The notes under the pieces: model-generated
Told to the model about the DNA's origin: nothing
Seen by the model: only the letters and a program-made list of their open reading frames with translations
Databases searched by the model: none
Assembly: GCA_030447685.1 (NCBI GenBank)
Contig: JAUJOK010000010.1
Span: forward strand, 77,304 to 122,093
Direction of reading: 5' to 3'
DNA from: Armatimonadaceae bacterium
GTDB lineage: Bacteria; Armatimonadota; Armatimonadia; Armatimonadales; Armatimonadaceae
Length of the DNA: 44,790 bases
In this document: piece by piece, positions 34,300 through 43,392 of the stretch
How the letters are laid out: the number at the start of each line of letters is the position of its first letter
Numbering within the stretch: the stretch's first letter is position 1
Made by a program: the position numbers and the translations under genes

Positions 34300-35290
34300 G
34301 ATGGGTTATTCCAGGCGGGGACGGCGCTTTTTGAACAGGCGCAGCACTTTTTCCCCAGCCAATACGTCAGCCCCAGTGTGGGCAGGATGAACAGCCATAT
34401 ATTCGCGCGCCCCACGGCCTCGGCCATTTCCGCGCGTCCTGTCTCGCCCAGCCAGGCCATCACCGTAAGGCGCATGATGCTCACGATCATCGCCAGCATG
34501 GCCGCAACAGCCATCAAGAGGAACTTCTGGCCGGTTCGGCTTCGCTTCCAGAGCGCCAGCCAGAGCGCCAGAACGAGCAGGGAATGAACAGGTCCAGGCC
34601 GCTGAGTCCCTCGCCGACCGGCAGGCGATAGTGCGGCATAATCACTACCACTTCCGGCGTGCCGTTGGCCAAAAGCCGCCAGTTCGTCCCGGGCGGTGGG
34701 AACTCCGCCTGCGGAACGCATTACCTCGGCAGTAGCGTTGGCTATAGCGAGCCGCATTACGTATCGAAGCTGTAACATCGGGCTTTCCGGCGGCGGAACC
34801 ATGGTCATAAAACAACAGCGGCGTCAGCATCGCCTTCAGCATTTCACGCCCATACACACGCAGGACGACCCCCAAAATGATAGTAATGAGCGCCAGAATG
34901 CCCGGAGCCGGGGTTTGCGTCGTGTAGGTCAGAAGCGTCAATACGCACCCGGCCACAACAAGCCCCATCCCTCCGCGCCGCCGGGGGCTGTCGGCAGGAT
35001 AAACGGCGGCCAACTCCTCATAGCGTTCCGTTATATCTTTGCGCCGCGTCCAAAGGAGGTAGGCGGCAAGAAGCGGTACGAACGGCTGATAGGTCAGCGC
35101 GGCGTAAACAGTCCAGGGCCGCCATGACCAGGCGAAGGGGCCGTAGGCCAGAATCAGAAACGGAATGAAGGGCAGCAGCCAGTGGCCGTACTCGCGCCAA
35201 TGCGCCGCAGCCGCGCAGGCGCATTGGCGCGCAGGGTCAGAAGACGGCCACAAACGGCGGCGGTGCGGAGTTCAGGGCGTGTTCTTGCAT
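34296..35290 (-). CDS. Exosortase/archaeosortase-family membrane protein lacking catalytic Cys and His
   Basis: Exosortases are multi-pass transpeptidases that process C-terminal sorting signals such as PEP-CTERM. Joined pieces give WREYGHWLLPFIPFLILAYG, YQPFVPLLAAYLLWTRR, GMGLVVAGCVLTLLTYTTQT, TPLLFYMTMVPPPESPMLQL, then the active-site region. Where the family has E-A-C-S-G-L, this protein has VGEGLSGLDLF (about 34590-34610), with Leu in place of Cys. The conserved Arg is present (VSIMRLTVMAW), but the usual His before the last helix is absent (EAVGRANIWLFILPTLG). The changes are not explained by a single indel. Frame changes near 34600, 34700, 34800. Start 35290 (ATG) needs one shift; TTG 35253 does not. 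Overlaps epsI. Confidence 0.7.
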
Positions 35291-35346
35291 AGCGGGCGTA
35301 TCGGTGGTTCGGGCCGGGTGGATCAAGATACCCATGGCGCGATTTC

Positions 35347-35355
35347 ATTATACCA
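35347..35355 (-). promoter_or_regulatory. Extended -10 promoter TGGTATAAT for the exosortase-epsI unit
   Basis: TGGTATAAT on the minus strand, 57 bases before ATG 35290. No good -35 is visible, as expected for an extended -10. Confidence 0.6.
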
Positions 35356-35521
35356 TCGGTGCGCGGAGCCTGGAAAATCGGTTGAATGGCGTGTGTTTCC
35401 CCCCTCTGACACCCCGTGGGGCTGTGCTTTTGCCGCCAAAATGCCGATAATAATACGGGGCCTTTCCTGCCGGACATGTCCCTTCGTTCAGGTTTTTGGG
35501 GAACCAGGGTGCAGACCGTCA

Positions 35522-35530
35522 TGGTATAAT
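35522..35530 (+). promoter_or_regulatory. Extended -10 promoter TGGTATAAT, rightward
   Basis: TGGTATAAT 16 bases before ATG 35547, implying a leader of about 10 bases. It may also drive secA. Confidence 0.6.
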
Positions 35531-35546
35531 GGACGGTGATTCAATT

Positions 35547-36090
35547 ATGAGCAAGGTGGTCCATCCAAAACCGGTCTGGGGCTGGAGCGTGGTGCTCCTT
35601 TCACGCTGCTGCTGTCTCCCACGGCAGGAGCGGCGGCGCTGCAGGCGCTCGCCCAGGCTTACGCCGCCTCGCTGACGAGTACAGACACTGCCGCCGAGTG
35701 GCGGCGGTGGCGGCGGCCCGGCAGCGTCCCCCGCGCCGCGCCGCACCGAGGACGGCTGGGCGGCGGCGCTGCGCGCCCGGAGCCAGAAAACCGCTTTCGC
35801 TGCGTCTGGATACACACCCCGGCACGGTAGCCATCCTTTTGCCGTCGCAGACGGTGCTGTTCGTCCCCGACGACACGCCGCTTCTGCACACGCCCTCCGA
35901 CGACCCCGCGCCCATTTCGTGCCCGCGCGCGGCTGCGCCTTCCTCGCCGCGCCCCGCCCTTCGTTCCTTTCGCCTGAGCTATTCACCGATATTTCTGCGG
36001 CTTGCCTGCGGGCAGCCGATCAGCCTCGACCCTTTGCGCCGCATCGGGAGTACCGGGGCCGCTGCAGTTCAACGAGAAGAGACGAAAGAG
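35547..36090 (+). CDS. Putative secreted protein, frame broken
   Basis: [18 protein letters not shown] continues after a shift as [20 protein letters not shown], a good Sec signal peptide with an A-G-A-A cleavage region. The rest is Pro/Arg/Ala-rich in all frames; the most protein-like piece is [20 protein letters not shown], then [13 protein letters not shown] (about 35790-35890). Another piece, [20 protein letters not shown], follows near 35960-36020. No family recognised. It lies between a strong extended -10 and secA. The C-terminus could not be placed and is given approximately. Confidence 0.45.
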
Positions 36091-36098
36091 ACGAAACG

Positions 36099-39000
36099 AT
36101 GGGATTTCTGCAATCACTGTTTGACGCCAACGAGCGCGACATCAAAAAATACCGCCGCGTGGTGGATAAAATCAACGCGCTGGAGCCTGAGTTCCAGGCG
36201 CTGACGGATGAAGACCTGCGCGCCAAAACCGACGAGTTCCGGCAGCGTATTGTCACGGCGGTCGGCGATACCGAAGGGCGCGACCGAAAGAAGTCGTTGC
36301 CGTGATAAACCAGGCGCTCGATGCCGTGCTGCCGGAGGCGTTCGCCGCCTGCCGCGAAGCGGGCTGCCGGACGCTGGGTATGCGCCACTTCGACGTGCAG
36401 CTTATCGGCGGCATGGTGCAGCACGACGGGCGTATCGCCGAGCTGAAGACCGGCGAGGGTAAGACCCTGATGGCGACGCTGGCGACCTATCTGAACGCAC
36501 TGTCGGGCCGGGGCGTGCATGTGGTCACGGTCAACGACTACCTGGTCAAGCGCGACGCCGTGTGGATGGGGCCGCTGTACCGGGCGCGCTCGGCCTGACG
36601 GTCGGTATTCTTCAAGGCCATTCCCCCTGAAACCGGCGAAGGCGGCGCGCACCTTTATCTACGACCCCGACTACGAGGACGAAGACCCGCGCTACAAATA
36701 CGCCCGGTTCGCCGATTCGCGCGCCGAAGCGTACCAGTGCGACATCACCTACGGCACCAACGCCGAGTTCGGCTTCGACTATCTGCGCGACAACATGGCC
36801 CCGGCCCTGGAGATGATGACCCAGCGCGGCCATTACTTCTCCATTGTGGACGAATGCGACTCGGTGCTTATCGACGAGGCGCGCACGCCGCTGATTATCT
36901 CCGGCACGGCGGAGCCGCTCGTCCGATATGTACTACAAGATGGACCGCATTATCCGGCAGTTGGAGAAGGGCGAGCAGAAGAAGGACAAGGAAGACACGA
37001 CCACCGACGAAAAGGACTATACGGTGGATGAGAAAGCCAAGTCCGCGCAGTTCTCCGATAAGGGGCTGAGCAAGGTCGAGAAACTGCTGGGCATCGACAA
37101 CATCTCCGATCCGGAGCATCTTCAGGAGATGCAGTACGCGACGGCGGCCCTGAAAGCGCACGGTGTCTTCAAAGGACATCGACTATGTGGTGCGCCAGAA
37201 CAACGAGGGGAAGCCCGAAGTCGTGATCGTGGACGAGTCCACCGGGTGACTGATGTTCGGGCGGCGCTGGTCGGACGGTCTGCACCAGGCGATTGAGGCC
37301 AAAGAAGGCATCAAGATCGAGAACGAGCAGCAGACGATGGCGACGATCACGATTCAGAACTACTTCCGCCTGTACGGCAAGCTGGCCGGTATGACCGGTA
37401 CGGCCAAGACCGAGGAGGACGAGTTCCCGCAAAATCTACGCCCTTGATGTCGTGCAGGTGCCGACCAACAAGCCGATGGTCCGTAAAGACCTCGCCGATG
37501 TCATCTACAAGACCGAAGAGGCCAAGCTGCGCGGCATCGTCACCGAGCTATTGCAGTTGTACTGCCGGGAGCAGCCGGTATTGGTCGGAACCTGCTCCAT
37601 CGAGATGAGCGAACGGGTATCGCGGCTGGAGTTCCAGGCGCTGGAAGTGCTGGGCGCGACCATCTGCTGCGCGCCGCGCTGGAAAAGCAGGCCAAGCAGG
37701 TCGGCAAGGAAAATACGCCGAGTTCCAGCTGCGTGCTGAACTCCAAGCTGCATGACCTCACGGTTCCCAAGCTCGCGCCCATCGCCAGGGAACTGGGCGT
37801 CTCGGTCAAGATGCTGGAGCCGGAAAACAGTGAACGCGCTGGCCGCCGTGCTCGGTATTCAGTCGGGCGCGGACACGGAGCGGCTTGCGGAGGCCCTGAA
37901 GCACGGCATTCAGCATAACATCCTGAACGCCAAATTCCACGAGCAGGAAGCGCGCATTATCGCCGAGGCGGGGCGCAAAGGGGCCGTAACGGTTGCCACC
38001 AACATGGCGGGCCGTGGCGTCGATATCCTGCTGGGCGGCACGCACTACAAGAGCGAGGACGGCGAAGACAGTACCGAAGCCATCGATACATCCTTCCGGC
38101 GCGGCGGCAAAAACGCCGTACGCCATGTGGTCGGCAAGAACGACGCCACCGCCGACCCGGATACGGTCGGTCCGGCGGGCGCGGGCACTATCGCGCTGAT
38201 TGACGAGCCGCACGACATCGCCCGTGAGCGTGAGGAGGTCCGGGAGCGCGGCGGTATCTACATCCTGGGTACCGAGCGGCACGAAGCCCGGCGCATAGAC
38301 AACCAGCTTCGGGGCCGGTCGGGCCGCCAGGGCGACCCCGGGCATCGCGCTTCCACATCTCGCTGGAAGACTACCTGTGGCGCGTCTTCGGCGACCGGCA
38401 GAAGACTGCTTGTCTCCAAAATGCTGGATCAGTGGGAAGAGGATCAGTCGGTCGATACGCCGATGCTTTCAAGATGATCGAGCGGGCGCAGAAAAAGGTC
38501 GAAATGCACAACTTCGACGCCCGCAAGCATGTTCTGGAATATGACGACGTGATGAATGTCCAGCGTGAGGTCATCTACCGCGAGCGCCGCAAAATCCTGA
38601 AGGGGCCGATCTGCGCGACACGCTGGTGGGCTACCTGCATGGAACGGTGGACGGCGCGCTTGCCCTGTACTGCCCCGAAGGCGTGCCGGAGGACGAGGGG
38701 ACCGCAACGGCCTGTTCGAGAACCTGAACACGCAGTTCCCCGTGGAGCGGTACGTTCAGGAAGAGGAACTGGACGCACTGGAACGGATAGACCTGGCTGA
38801 GCGGCTTCACGAGATCGCCGAGCAGGCGTACACCGACCGGGAGGCGGAGTTCGGCCCCGGAAATCATGCGTGACATCGAGCGCTGGATCACCATCCGGCA
38901 GATAGACCAGGCGTGGGTGTACCACCTGGCGAACATGGACTATCTGCGTGAAGGCATCGGCCTGCGCGGCTATGCCCAGATGGACCCGCTCGTCGCCTAC

Positions 39001-39336
39001 AAGAAAGAGGCCCTTCAGCTTTTCGATGAGATGCAGGGCAGCATTCAGGGCGACGTGGTACGCAACCTGTTCTTCATGCCGCTCCAGATCGTGCCCAACA
39101 CGGAGGACGGCATCTATAACGCTGAAAACGAGTTCGGCCCGGACGACCTGGACGGCTACGCGAACGGCGGCGGCACGCCCGGCATCGCTCCCGACATGGG
39201 CCAGAGCGTCCTCTTGGCGGCGATGACCGAATCCGCCCAGAAAGCCGCAGCCACCCCGACCGGCACGAAGGCAGGTCCCAACGACCCCTGCCCCTGCGGA
39301 TCGGGCAAAAAGTACAAGCAGGTGCTGCCGCAATAA
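36099..39336 (+). CDS. secA: Preprotein translocase ATPase SecA, frame broken more than ten times
   Basis: SecA drives Sec-dependent export. The joined protein has all main parts: [40 protein letters not shown] with the Walker [24 protein letters not shown], the Walker B region [94 protein letters not shown], and a C-terminal zinc region [14 protein letters not shown]. An extra G near 39322 turns the expected Cys-Cys end into VLPQ; otherwise the stop would be 39338-39340. Frame changes occur near 36290, 36590, 36635, 36920, 37168, 37430, 37670, 37725, 37830, 38345, 38470 and later. An in-frame TGA at 37247-37249 replaces a conserved Arg codon. Because SecA is essential, sequence error is the likely cause. 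Confidence 0.9.
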
Positions 39337-39356
39337 GTAGAATAAAATGGTAACGG

Positions 39357-39391
39357 AAAAAGCCCGCAGGCGCGCGCCTGCGGGCTTTTTT
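39357..39391 (+). terminator. Strong intrinsic terminator after secA
   Basis: The perfect palindrome GCCCGCAGGC-gcgc-GCCTGCGGGC (39362-39385) is flanked by an A run and six T. It should work in both directions. Confidence 0.92.
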
Positions 39392-39596
39392 CCTGTGGTG
39401 CTTGTTAGCTACCATATGCTGCGCGCCTGCCACCGTCATCAAGGCATGATTTCCACTGCACTCCGTGCTGGAATAATCCCCAGAACTGGTGGGAACTGAC
39501 TCCGGATGATTAACCTTCCTGAGTTCCTGTTTGCATAATTTAGCGTCCTGTCTGATCCTCCTGCGAAAGCATGACATTTCCCTTGACGAACTCATC
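39392..39596. other. Short intergenic region
   Basis: Between the secA terminator and the end of a minus-strand gene. No coding frame, repeat or RNA gene was recognised. Confidence 0.5.
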
Positions 39597-40076
39597 CTAA
39601 TCATTGATGAAAAGGGACAAGAGATCGCCCCTAACGATTCCATTGTTGCTGTGGCCGAAATCAGCCCGAATTGCCCCGAACAAGTCTTCACAGCTAAGAG
39701 AATCTTTCTTTCCCATCGGCAGGATCAGAAGCATCTCTAAACGCATTGTAAGCCCGAATAACATCATCAGAACCCCAGAGAATCAAGTCTCTGGTGAGAT
39801 CGGCGGCAAAATCAACCATCTCCCTCTTGGGGCATAGGCTCTGTCCGTGCGAGCCGCTTTCAGGCCTGAAACATAAAGTCAATCAACTTCTCATAGACAG
39901 GGCGCTTTTTTTCATTGATAGCTTGCCCAAGCTCCCTTTGTCGGCTTCTATTGTGGGTTATAAATAGCCGCCCAAACCGAGCCAGTAATGGTTACTACGG
40001 AAGCGATGATCGCTGCCCGCGCTGTTTCTGTGAGGGCGGCCAGGTTGCCCAAATTTGATATGCGGCGTTTCTCCAT
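39597..40076 (-). CDS. Conserved hypothetical membrane-anchored protein, frame broken
   Basis: From ATG 40076 the product reads MEKRRISNLGNLAALTETAR, one transmembrane helix (AAIIASVVTITGSVWAAIYN), then a cytoplasmic part RQRELGQAINEKKRPVYEKL, MVDFAADLTRDLILWGSDDV, IRAYNAFRD, and EDLFGAIRADFGHSNNGIVR, GDLLSLFIND. The LILWGSDDVI..Y..FR and FGHSN.G....DLL.LFIND pattern is one I know from hypothetical membrane proteins across many bacteria; no function is established. Frame changes near 39950, 39880 and 39715. An earlier start at 40160 is possible. Confidence 0.6.
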
Positions 40077-40238
40077 GACAACCAGATAAGGATAGGGGCT
40101 GCAAGTCACAGGGCGAAGCTTTGGTGTTGTTCGATGCCATTTCTGCTGTACCTCCTGCACTGCCTATATTGACCCGCACCGGTCAAAGCAGTTGCGTTCG
40201 TCACGCCCACCCCTTCCCGGTAGTTTTTCTCATAGCAA

Positions 40239-40269
40239 AAAGAGCCCGCCCTGAGGAGGGAGGCTCTTT
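40239..40269. terminator. Hairpin between two minus-strand genes
   Basis: AAAGAGCC (40239-40246) pairs with GGCTCTTT (40262-40269), and inside them CCCT pairs with AGGG. A-rich and T-rich sides allow termination in either direction. Confidence 0.6.
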
Positions 40270-40294
40270 GGAGAGAGTGGGATGAGAGTTCAGA

Positions 40295-40554
40295 CTATTC
40301 GTCGTTCGCAGCTTCGGATGGTGGGAACGCCTTTTGTTTGAGCAGGTAGTTTTCCAGGCGCAGGGCCATCTCTTTCCCGTTCGTGGGCCTCGTTTTCGCG
40401 AGTTCGCTGAACCTCAAATGTTAAAATCTGACGGTGTCGGTGAGTTGCTCTACCTGTTTCTGGAGTGCTTTTATGTCTGTATGCTTCTTGCTCACATCGC
40501 GGCAAGGCTAACAATCTGCTTGCCGTAATTTAGGATGTCGCTCCAGACGCTCAT
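40295..40554 (-). CDS. Small coiled-coil protein, frame broken
   Basis: Joined, it reads MSVWSDILNYGKQIVSLAAD, VSKKHTDIKALQKQVEQLTD, TVRFLTFEVQRTRENEAHER, EEMALRLENYLLKQKAFPPS, EAANDE, about 86 residues. Heptad-like spacing (LQKQVEQLTDTVRFL) predicts a coiled coil. Shifts lie near 40498, 40420 and 40375. The ATG follows the TAA of the upstream gene directly (TAAATG), so the two are coupled. No function assigned. Confidence 0.55.
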
Positions 40555-40907
40555 TTATGCTGACCGAAGTTTATCCAGCATCGCATTGATTTCGTGAAGA
40601 TTCGCCTCTGCAATAGCGCGACTGCGAGCCGTCTCCTCGTTATGGGAGCGTATTTGTCGGAGAAGGCGATCTGTTTCCGGTTGTAGCCACGTAGGCGAGC
40701 CATGTACTTTGCGTACCTTTGGACACGATTAGCAGCTTCCCGTAAGGAGGCATCACGAACTGTCGTTGCAGCGGGTGAAGGTTCCACCGTTTCCATCGTC
40801 ATGTTTTTTAGGATGTTGCAGAAGTTTGCAACGTCTTCCACAGAATTTATACCACGAATCACTCCCCTTTGTTCGCATAGTTCAGTATGCCACCAAGCCC
40901 GGCGCAA
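40555..40907 (-). CDS. Small helical protein, frame broken, 5' end possibly lost
   Basis: The frame gives GINSVEDVANFCNILKNMTM, ETVEPSPAATTVRDASLREA, ANRVQRYAKYMARLRGYNRK, and after one shift near 40650 IRSHNEETARSRAIAEANLH, EINAMLDKLRSA. It ends in TAA immediately before the next gene's ATG. The upstream end meets a Pro-rich stretch and the truncated NmrA fragment near 40.91-40.97 kb, so its true N-terminus may be missing. Unknown function; likely a partner of the adjacent coiled-coil protein. Confidence 0.5.
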
Positions 40908-40969
40908 AGGCAGGACCCAACCCCGCCGCCCCCACCCCAGCCCCCCGACCCACCCGCGCCCGCCCCCAC

Positions 40970-41410
40970 CTTCACTCCTTTGGTGCGGGACCCAAGAAGG
41001 GCCCGGACGGTACGTTAGCCCTGACCAGGCCGATGGGGGACAGGAAGCTGCCGGGCATTGCTGCCGAGGATATCGGCAGATGCGCGCAGGGCATCTTCCA
41101 AAGGGGCGGCGAGTACATCGGCAAGACTGTTGGTATTGCCGGGGAACACCTGACGGGCGAGCAGATGGCTGCCGCGCTCACGAAGGCGCTTGATCAGGAA
41201 GTGCGCTACAACGCGGTGCCGCCGGAAGTCTTCCGCAGCTTCGGTTTTCCGGGCGCCGAGGATCTCGGCAACATGTTCCAGTTCAAGCGCGACTTCGAAG
41301 CGTACTACTGCGGGGCGCGCAGTCTCGACATTTCGCGAAGCCTGAACCCGTCGCTTCAAAGCTTCGAGCAGTGGCTTACCCGGTACAAGGACCATATCCC
41401 ATTGCAGTAG
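40970..41410 (+). pseudogene. C-terminal part of an NmrA-family protein
   Basis: FGAGPKKGPDGTLALTRPMG, DRKLPGIAAEDIGRCAQGIF, YIGKTVGIAGEHLTGEQMAA, FGFPGAEDLGNMFQFKRDFE and LNPSLQSFEQWLTRY are the second half of NmrA/HSCARG-type atypical SDR proteins, which sense NADP redox state. The Rossmann half (about 150 residues with the GxxGxxG motif) is absent. The frame continues upstream into a Pro-rich, non-homologous sequence (40908-40968), so the gene is truncated at a breakpoint there. Confidence 0.75.
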
Positions 41411-41486
41411 CTTACGCGGATGCAATCCAGCTCGCTGTAAAAGGGCCAGGCACGACCATCAGTGCGTCACTGCAAAGCGGTTCATA

Positions 41487-43100
41487 TCATTGCCACTCGA
41501 AGACAAGTAAAGAAACGGCCTGGCGCGGCAGGTCGAGGCGCGTGGTGATTGTCCCGTTCTCGATGGGTAGTGCTGTTTCGGCCCCGGCGAGAAGTGCCAG
41601 TTGACCGGCTTTTTCGAGTTGTGCGTATTGCTCCGGCGTCGGCTGCTGCGGCGAACCCATGCGCTTCCACGCCGTAAAAGCGTTGCTGTGCGTCTCGTCA
41701 ATGCGGTAATGCGATAGCTTCGCCGGGCCGGTTTTCACCGGCAGGCCGCTGATGGCGAGGTCAACGGCGGCGCTGGGGCCGGGAACGTCATCGTCGTGAT
41801 AGTGCCACACCATCACGCTCAGTTTCCCGGCTTCCAGGGTGGCCAGGGCGGAAATATCGGGTTCGTCGCCGCGCACGCCGCTTTTCATCAAGCTCTCCAG
41901 ACCGGCATCGCCCGAACTCCGCACGCTCACGCGCTGACTGCCACTGCCGCCCATCCTGCCGAACATCCGAAACACGCCCAGAACCGGCAGATCAATGCCG
42001 TTGCTGGCAAGCTGGCGAAAACCGGCAAAATAGGGCTGGTCTTCAAACGTGAAGGCCCAGGTCAGGGCACCTTCGAGGTTGACGCCGTGTTTGTCGGCGA
42101 TGTCGTATTTGCGGGCGAAACTGGCTGCCGTGTAGCTGGAATACAGCGTGCCGTTGCGATAACCCAGGTGCGGCCCCTGACAGGCGGCGCAGCCATCGGG
42201 ATCGGATTCGCCGATCACTATCGGCAGGTCTTTGAGTTCGGGAAAGCCTGCGATAACGGCGCAGGCGCTGTCAATGTCCCGCCACTGATTCGCGATGCCC
42301 ATACGCACATGGTCCTCCACGAAGTGGGGCGAGCCTTTGGCGTGAAACGAGATAAAGTCGAGCGGCGCGCCCTGTTTACCGGTAACGAAGTTGACGCCGC
42401 GCACGCAGTGTTCGAGGAAGTTCTTCAGAAAGTCGCCTCCGGGACCACCGGCGGTTTCCGGTCCGCCCACTCTGGCTGTGGGCAGAGCGCGGCGCACGCC
42501 GTCCACGGCGTAATCGTAAAGCTTATAGAATTCTTCCGGCGTGCCGCGCCAGTAGCCGATATTCGGCTCGTTCCAGACCTGCCAGTACCAGCTTTGCGTT
42601 TCCGCCCGGCCATACTTCTCGACACAGTGCTTCGTCCACTGATAGACCAGTTCGCCCCATCTGGCATAGTCTTTAGGCGGGTAGGCCCAGCCGGTATAAA
42701 TCTCCTCATATCGAGCGCCGGGCGTCCAGCGGTGCTGATACGGCTCCGGCTTGATGGAAAGCGCCTTCGGCATGAACCCTATTTGCAGATACGGCTTAAC
42801 GCCGCGCTCCAAACCCGCTTCGAGGATGCTGTCCACAATCGTCCAATCGTAGATCGGCCTGCCCTGCTCGTCTTCCGTGTAGGCGTTGGTCGAACCCCAC
42901 TTGAGGTCGGGCGTGCCATCGCCCGTGGTCAGCAGATTGTGGGCGCGAAAATAGGCCGGTGACGGCCCGATCCTTCCCAATTCCGCCAGCAGCTTCTTAC
43001 CGTTGGGCATGGGGGCGTAGTTCGGCTCGTCCGCCCCGTAGTAGCGCCAGATAGGGCGGAATTCACCCTGGGGCTGGCTGGCATCAATATTTATGGTCAT
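41487..43100 (-). CDS. Glycoside hydrolase family 39 (beta-xylosidase-like)
   Basis: 537 residues. It opens MTINIDASQPQGEFRPIWRY, YGADEPNYAP, the GH39 N-terminal pattern; acid/base Glu is in WYWQVWNEPNIGYW (about residue 180) and the nucleophile in LPIVIGESDPDG (about 300). FISFHAKGSPHF and GALTWAFTFEDQPYF are also typical. The C-terminal beta-sandwich includes LSVMVWHYHDDDVPGP. No signal peptide, so it is probably cytoplasmic, acting on short xylosides or related glycosides. ATG 43100 is preferred over TTG 43106 because GAGG is 8 bases upstream. Divergent from the DUF5060/DUF4038 gene. Confidence 0.9.
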   Translation of the reverse strand: MTINIDASQPQGEFRPIWRYYGADEPNYAPMPNGKKLLAELGRIGPSPAYFRAHNLLTTGDGTPDLKWGSTNAYTEDEQGRPIYDWTIVDSILEAGLERGVKPYLQIGFMPKALSIKPEPYQHRWTPGARYEEIYTGWAYPPKDYARWGELVYQWTKHCVEKYGRAETQSWYWQVWNEPNIGYWRGTPEEFYKLYDYAVDGVRRALPTARVGGPETAGGPGGDFLKNFLEHCVRGVNFVTGKQGAPLDFISFHAKGSPHFVEDHVRMGIANQWRDIDSACAVIAGFPELKDLPIVIGESDPDGCAACQGPHLGYRNGTLYSSYTAASFARKYDIADKHGVNLEGALTWAFTFEDQPYFAGFRQLASNGIDLPVLGVFRMFGRMGGSGSQRVSVRSSGDAGLESLMKSGVRGDEPDISALATLEAGKLSVMVWHYHDDDVPGPSAAVDLAISGLPVKTGPAKLSHYRIDETHSNAFTAWKRMGSPQQPTPEQYAQLEKAGQLALLAGAETALPIENGTITTRLDLPRQAVSLLVFEWQ

Positions 43101-43128
43101 GGGCAACGCCTCGATTTTAATTTTACCG

Positions 43129-43158
43129 TTGACAGGGGAGATACCGGCGACTACAATA
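43129..43158 (+). promoter_or_regulatory. Sigma-70-type promoter TTGACA-18-TACAAT
   Basis: TTGACA 43129-43134 and TACAAT 43153-43158 with 18-base spacing, rightward. It gives a leader of about 230 bases before ATG 43393. Confidence 0.65.
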
Positions 43159-43222
43159 CCGCAATATTATTGTAATACTGCCTTCCCGTTCTCGGGTGCA
43201 GTTCAAAATAACTCGAAATAGG

Positions 43223-43377
43223 ATGAAACCGGCCAAACCCTCTCCTTGCTGTCCTGACGGCGCTGGTTAGCGCCATCCTGCGCGGCCTCACAGCGGGGTC
43301 TCGCCGCTATTCAAAACCTGGCGCTTGAGGGCAAATACCTGCCCGCCGATCCCCCGCTCCGGAAATTATTCCATTGA
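43223..43377 (+). other. Possible broken small secreted ORF
   Basis: In the leader between the promoter and the glycosidase gene. ATG 43223 reads MKPAKP; another frame gives a signal-like helix LLAVLTALVSAILRGLTAGS, and a third gives AIQNLALEGKYLPADPPLRK, LFH and a TGA at 43375-43377. Two base errors would make one roughly 50-residue exported peptide. Confidence 0.3.
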
Positions 43378-43392
43378 GAGGACTTAGACATA

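Noticed and set aside
34580..34610. A Cys in the alternative frame (FIPCSFW) of the exosortase as the catalytic Cys
   Set aside because: It appears only after the SGL motif in a frame that soon loses homology; the HSLLVLALW frame fits the family.
36099..39336. Programmed frameshifting or intron-like structure in secA
   Set aside because: Too many breaks at scattered positions, without slippage signals; neighbouring genes show the same pattern.
40766..40968. Pro-rich N-terminal domain fused to NmrA
   Set aside because: NmrA proteins begin with a Rossmann fold; the Pro-rich part is low-complexity DNA across a breakpoint.
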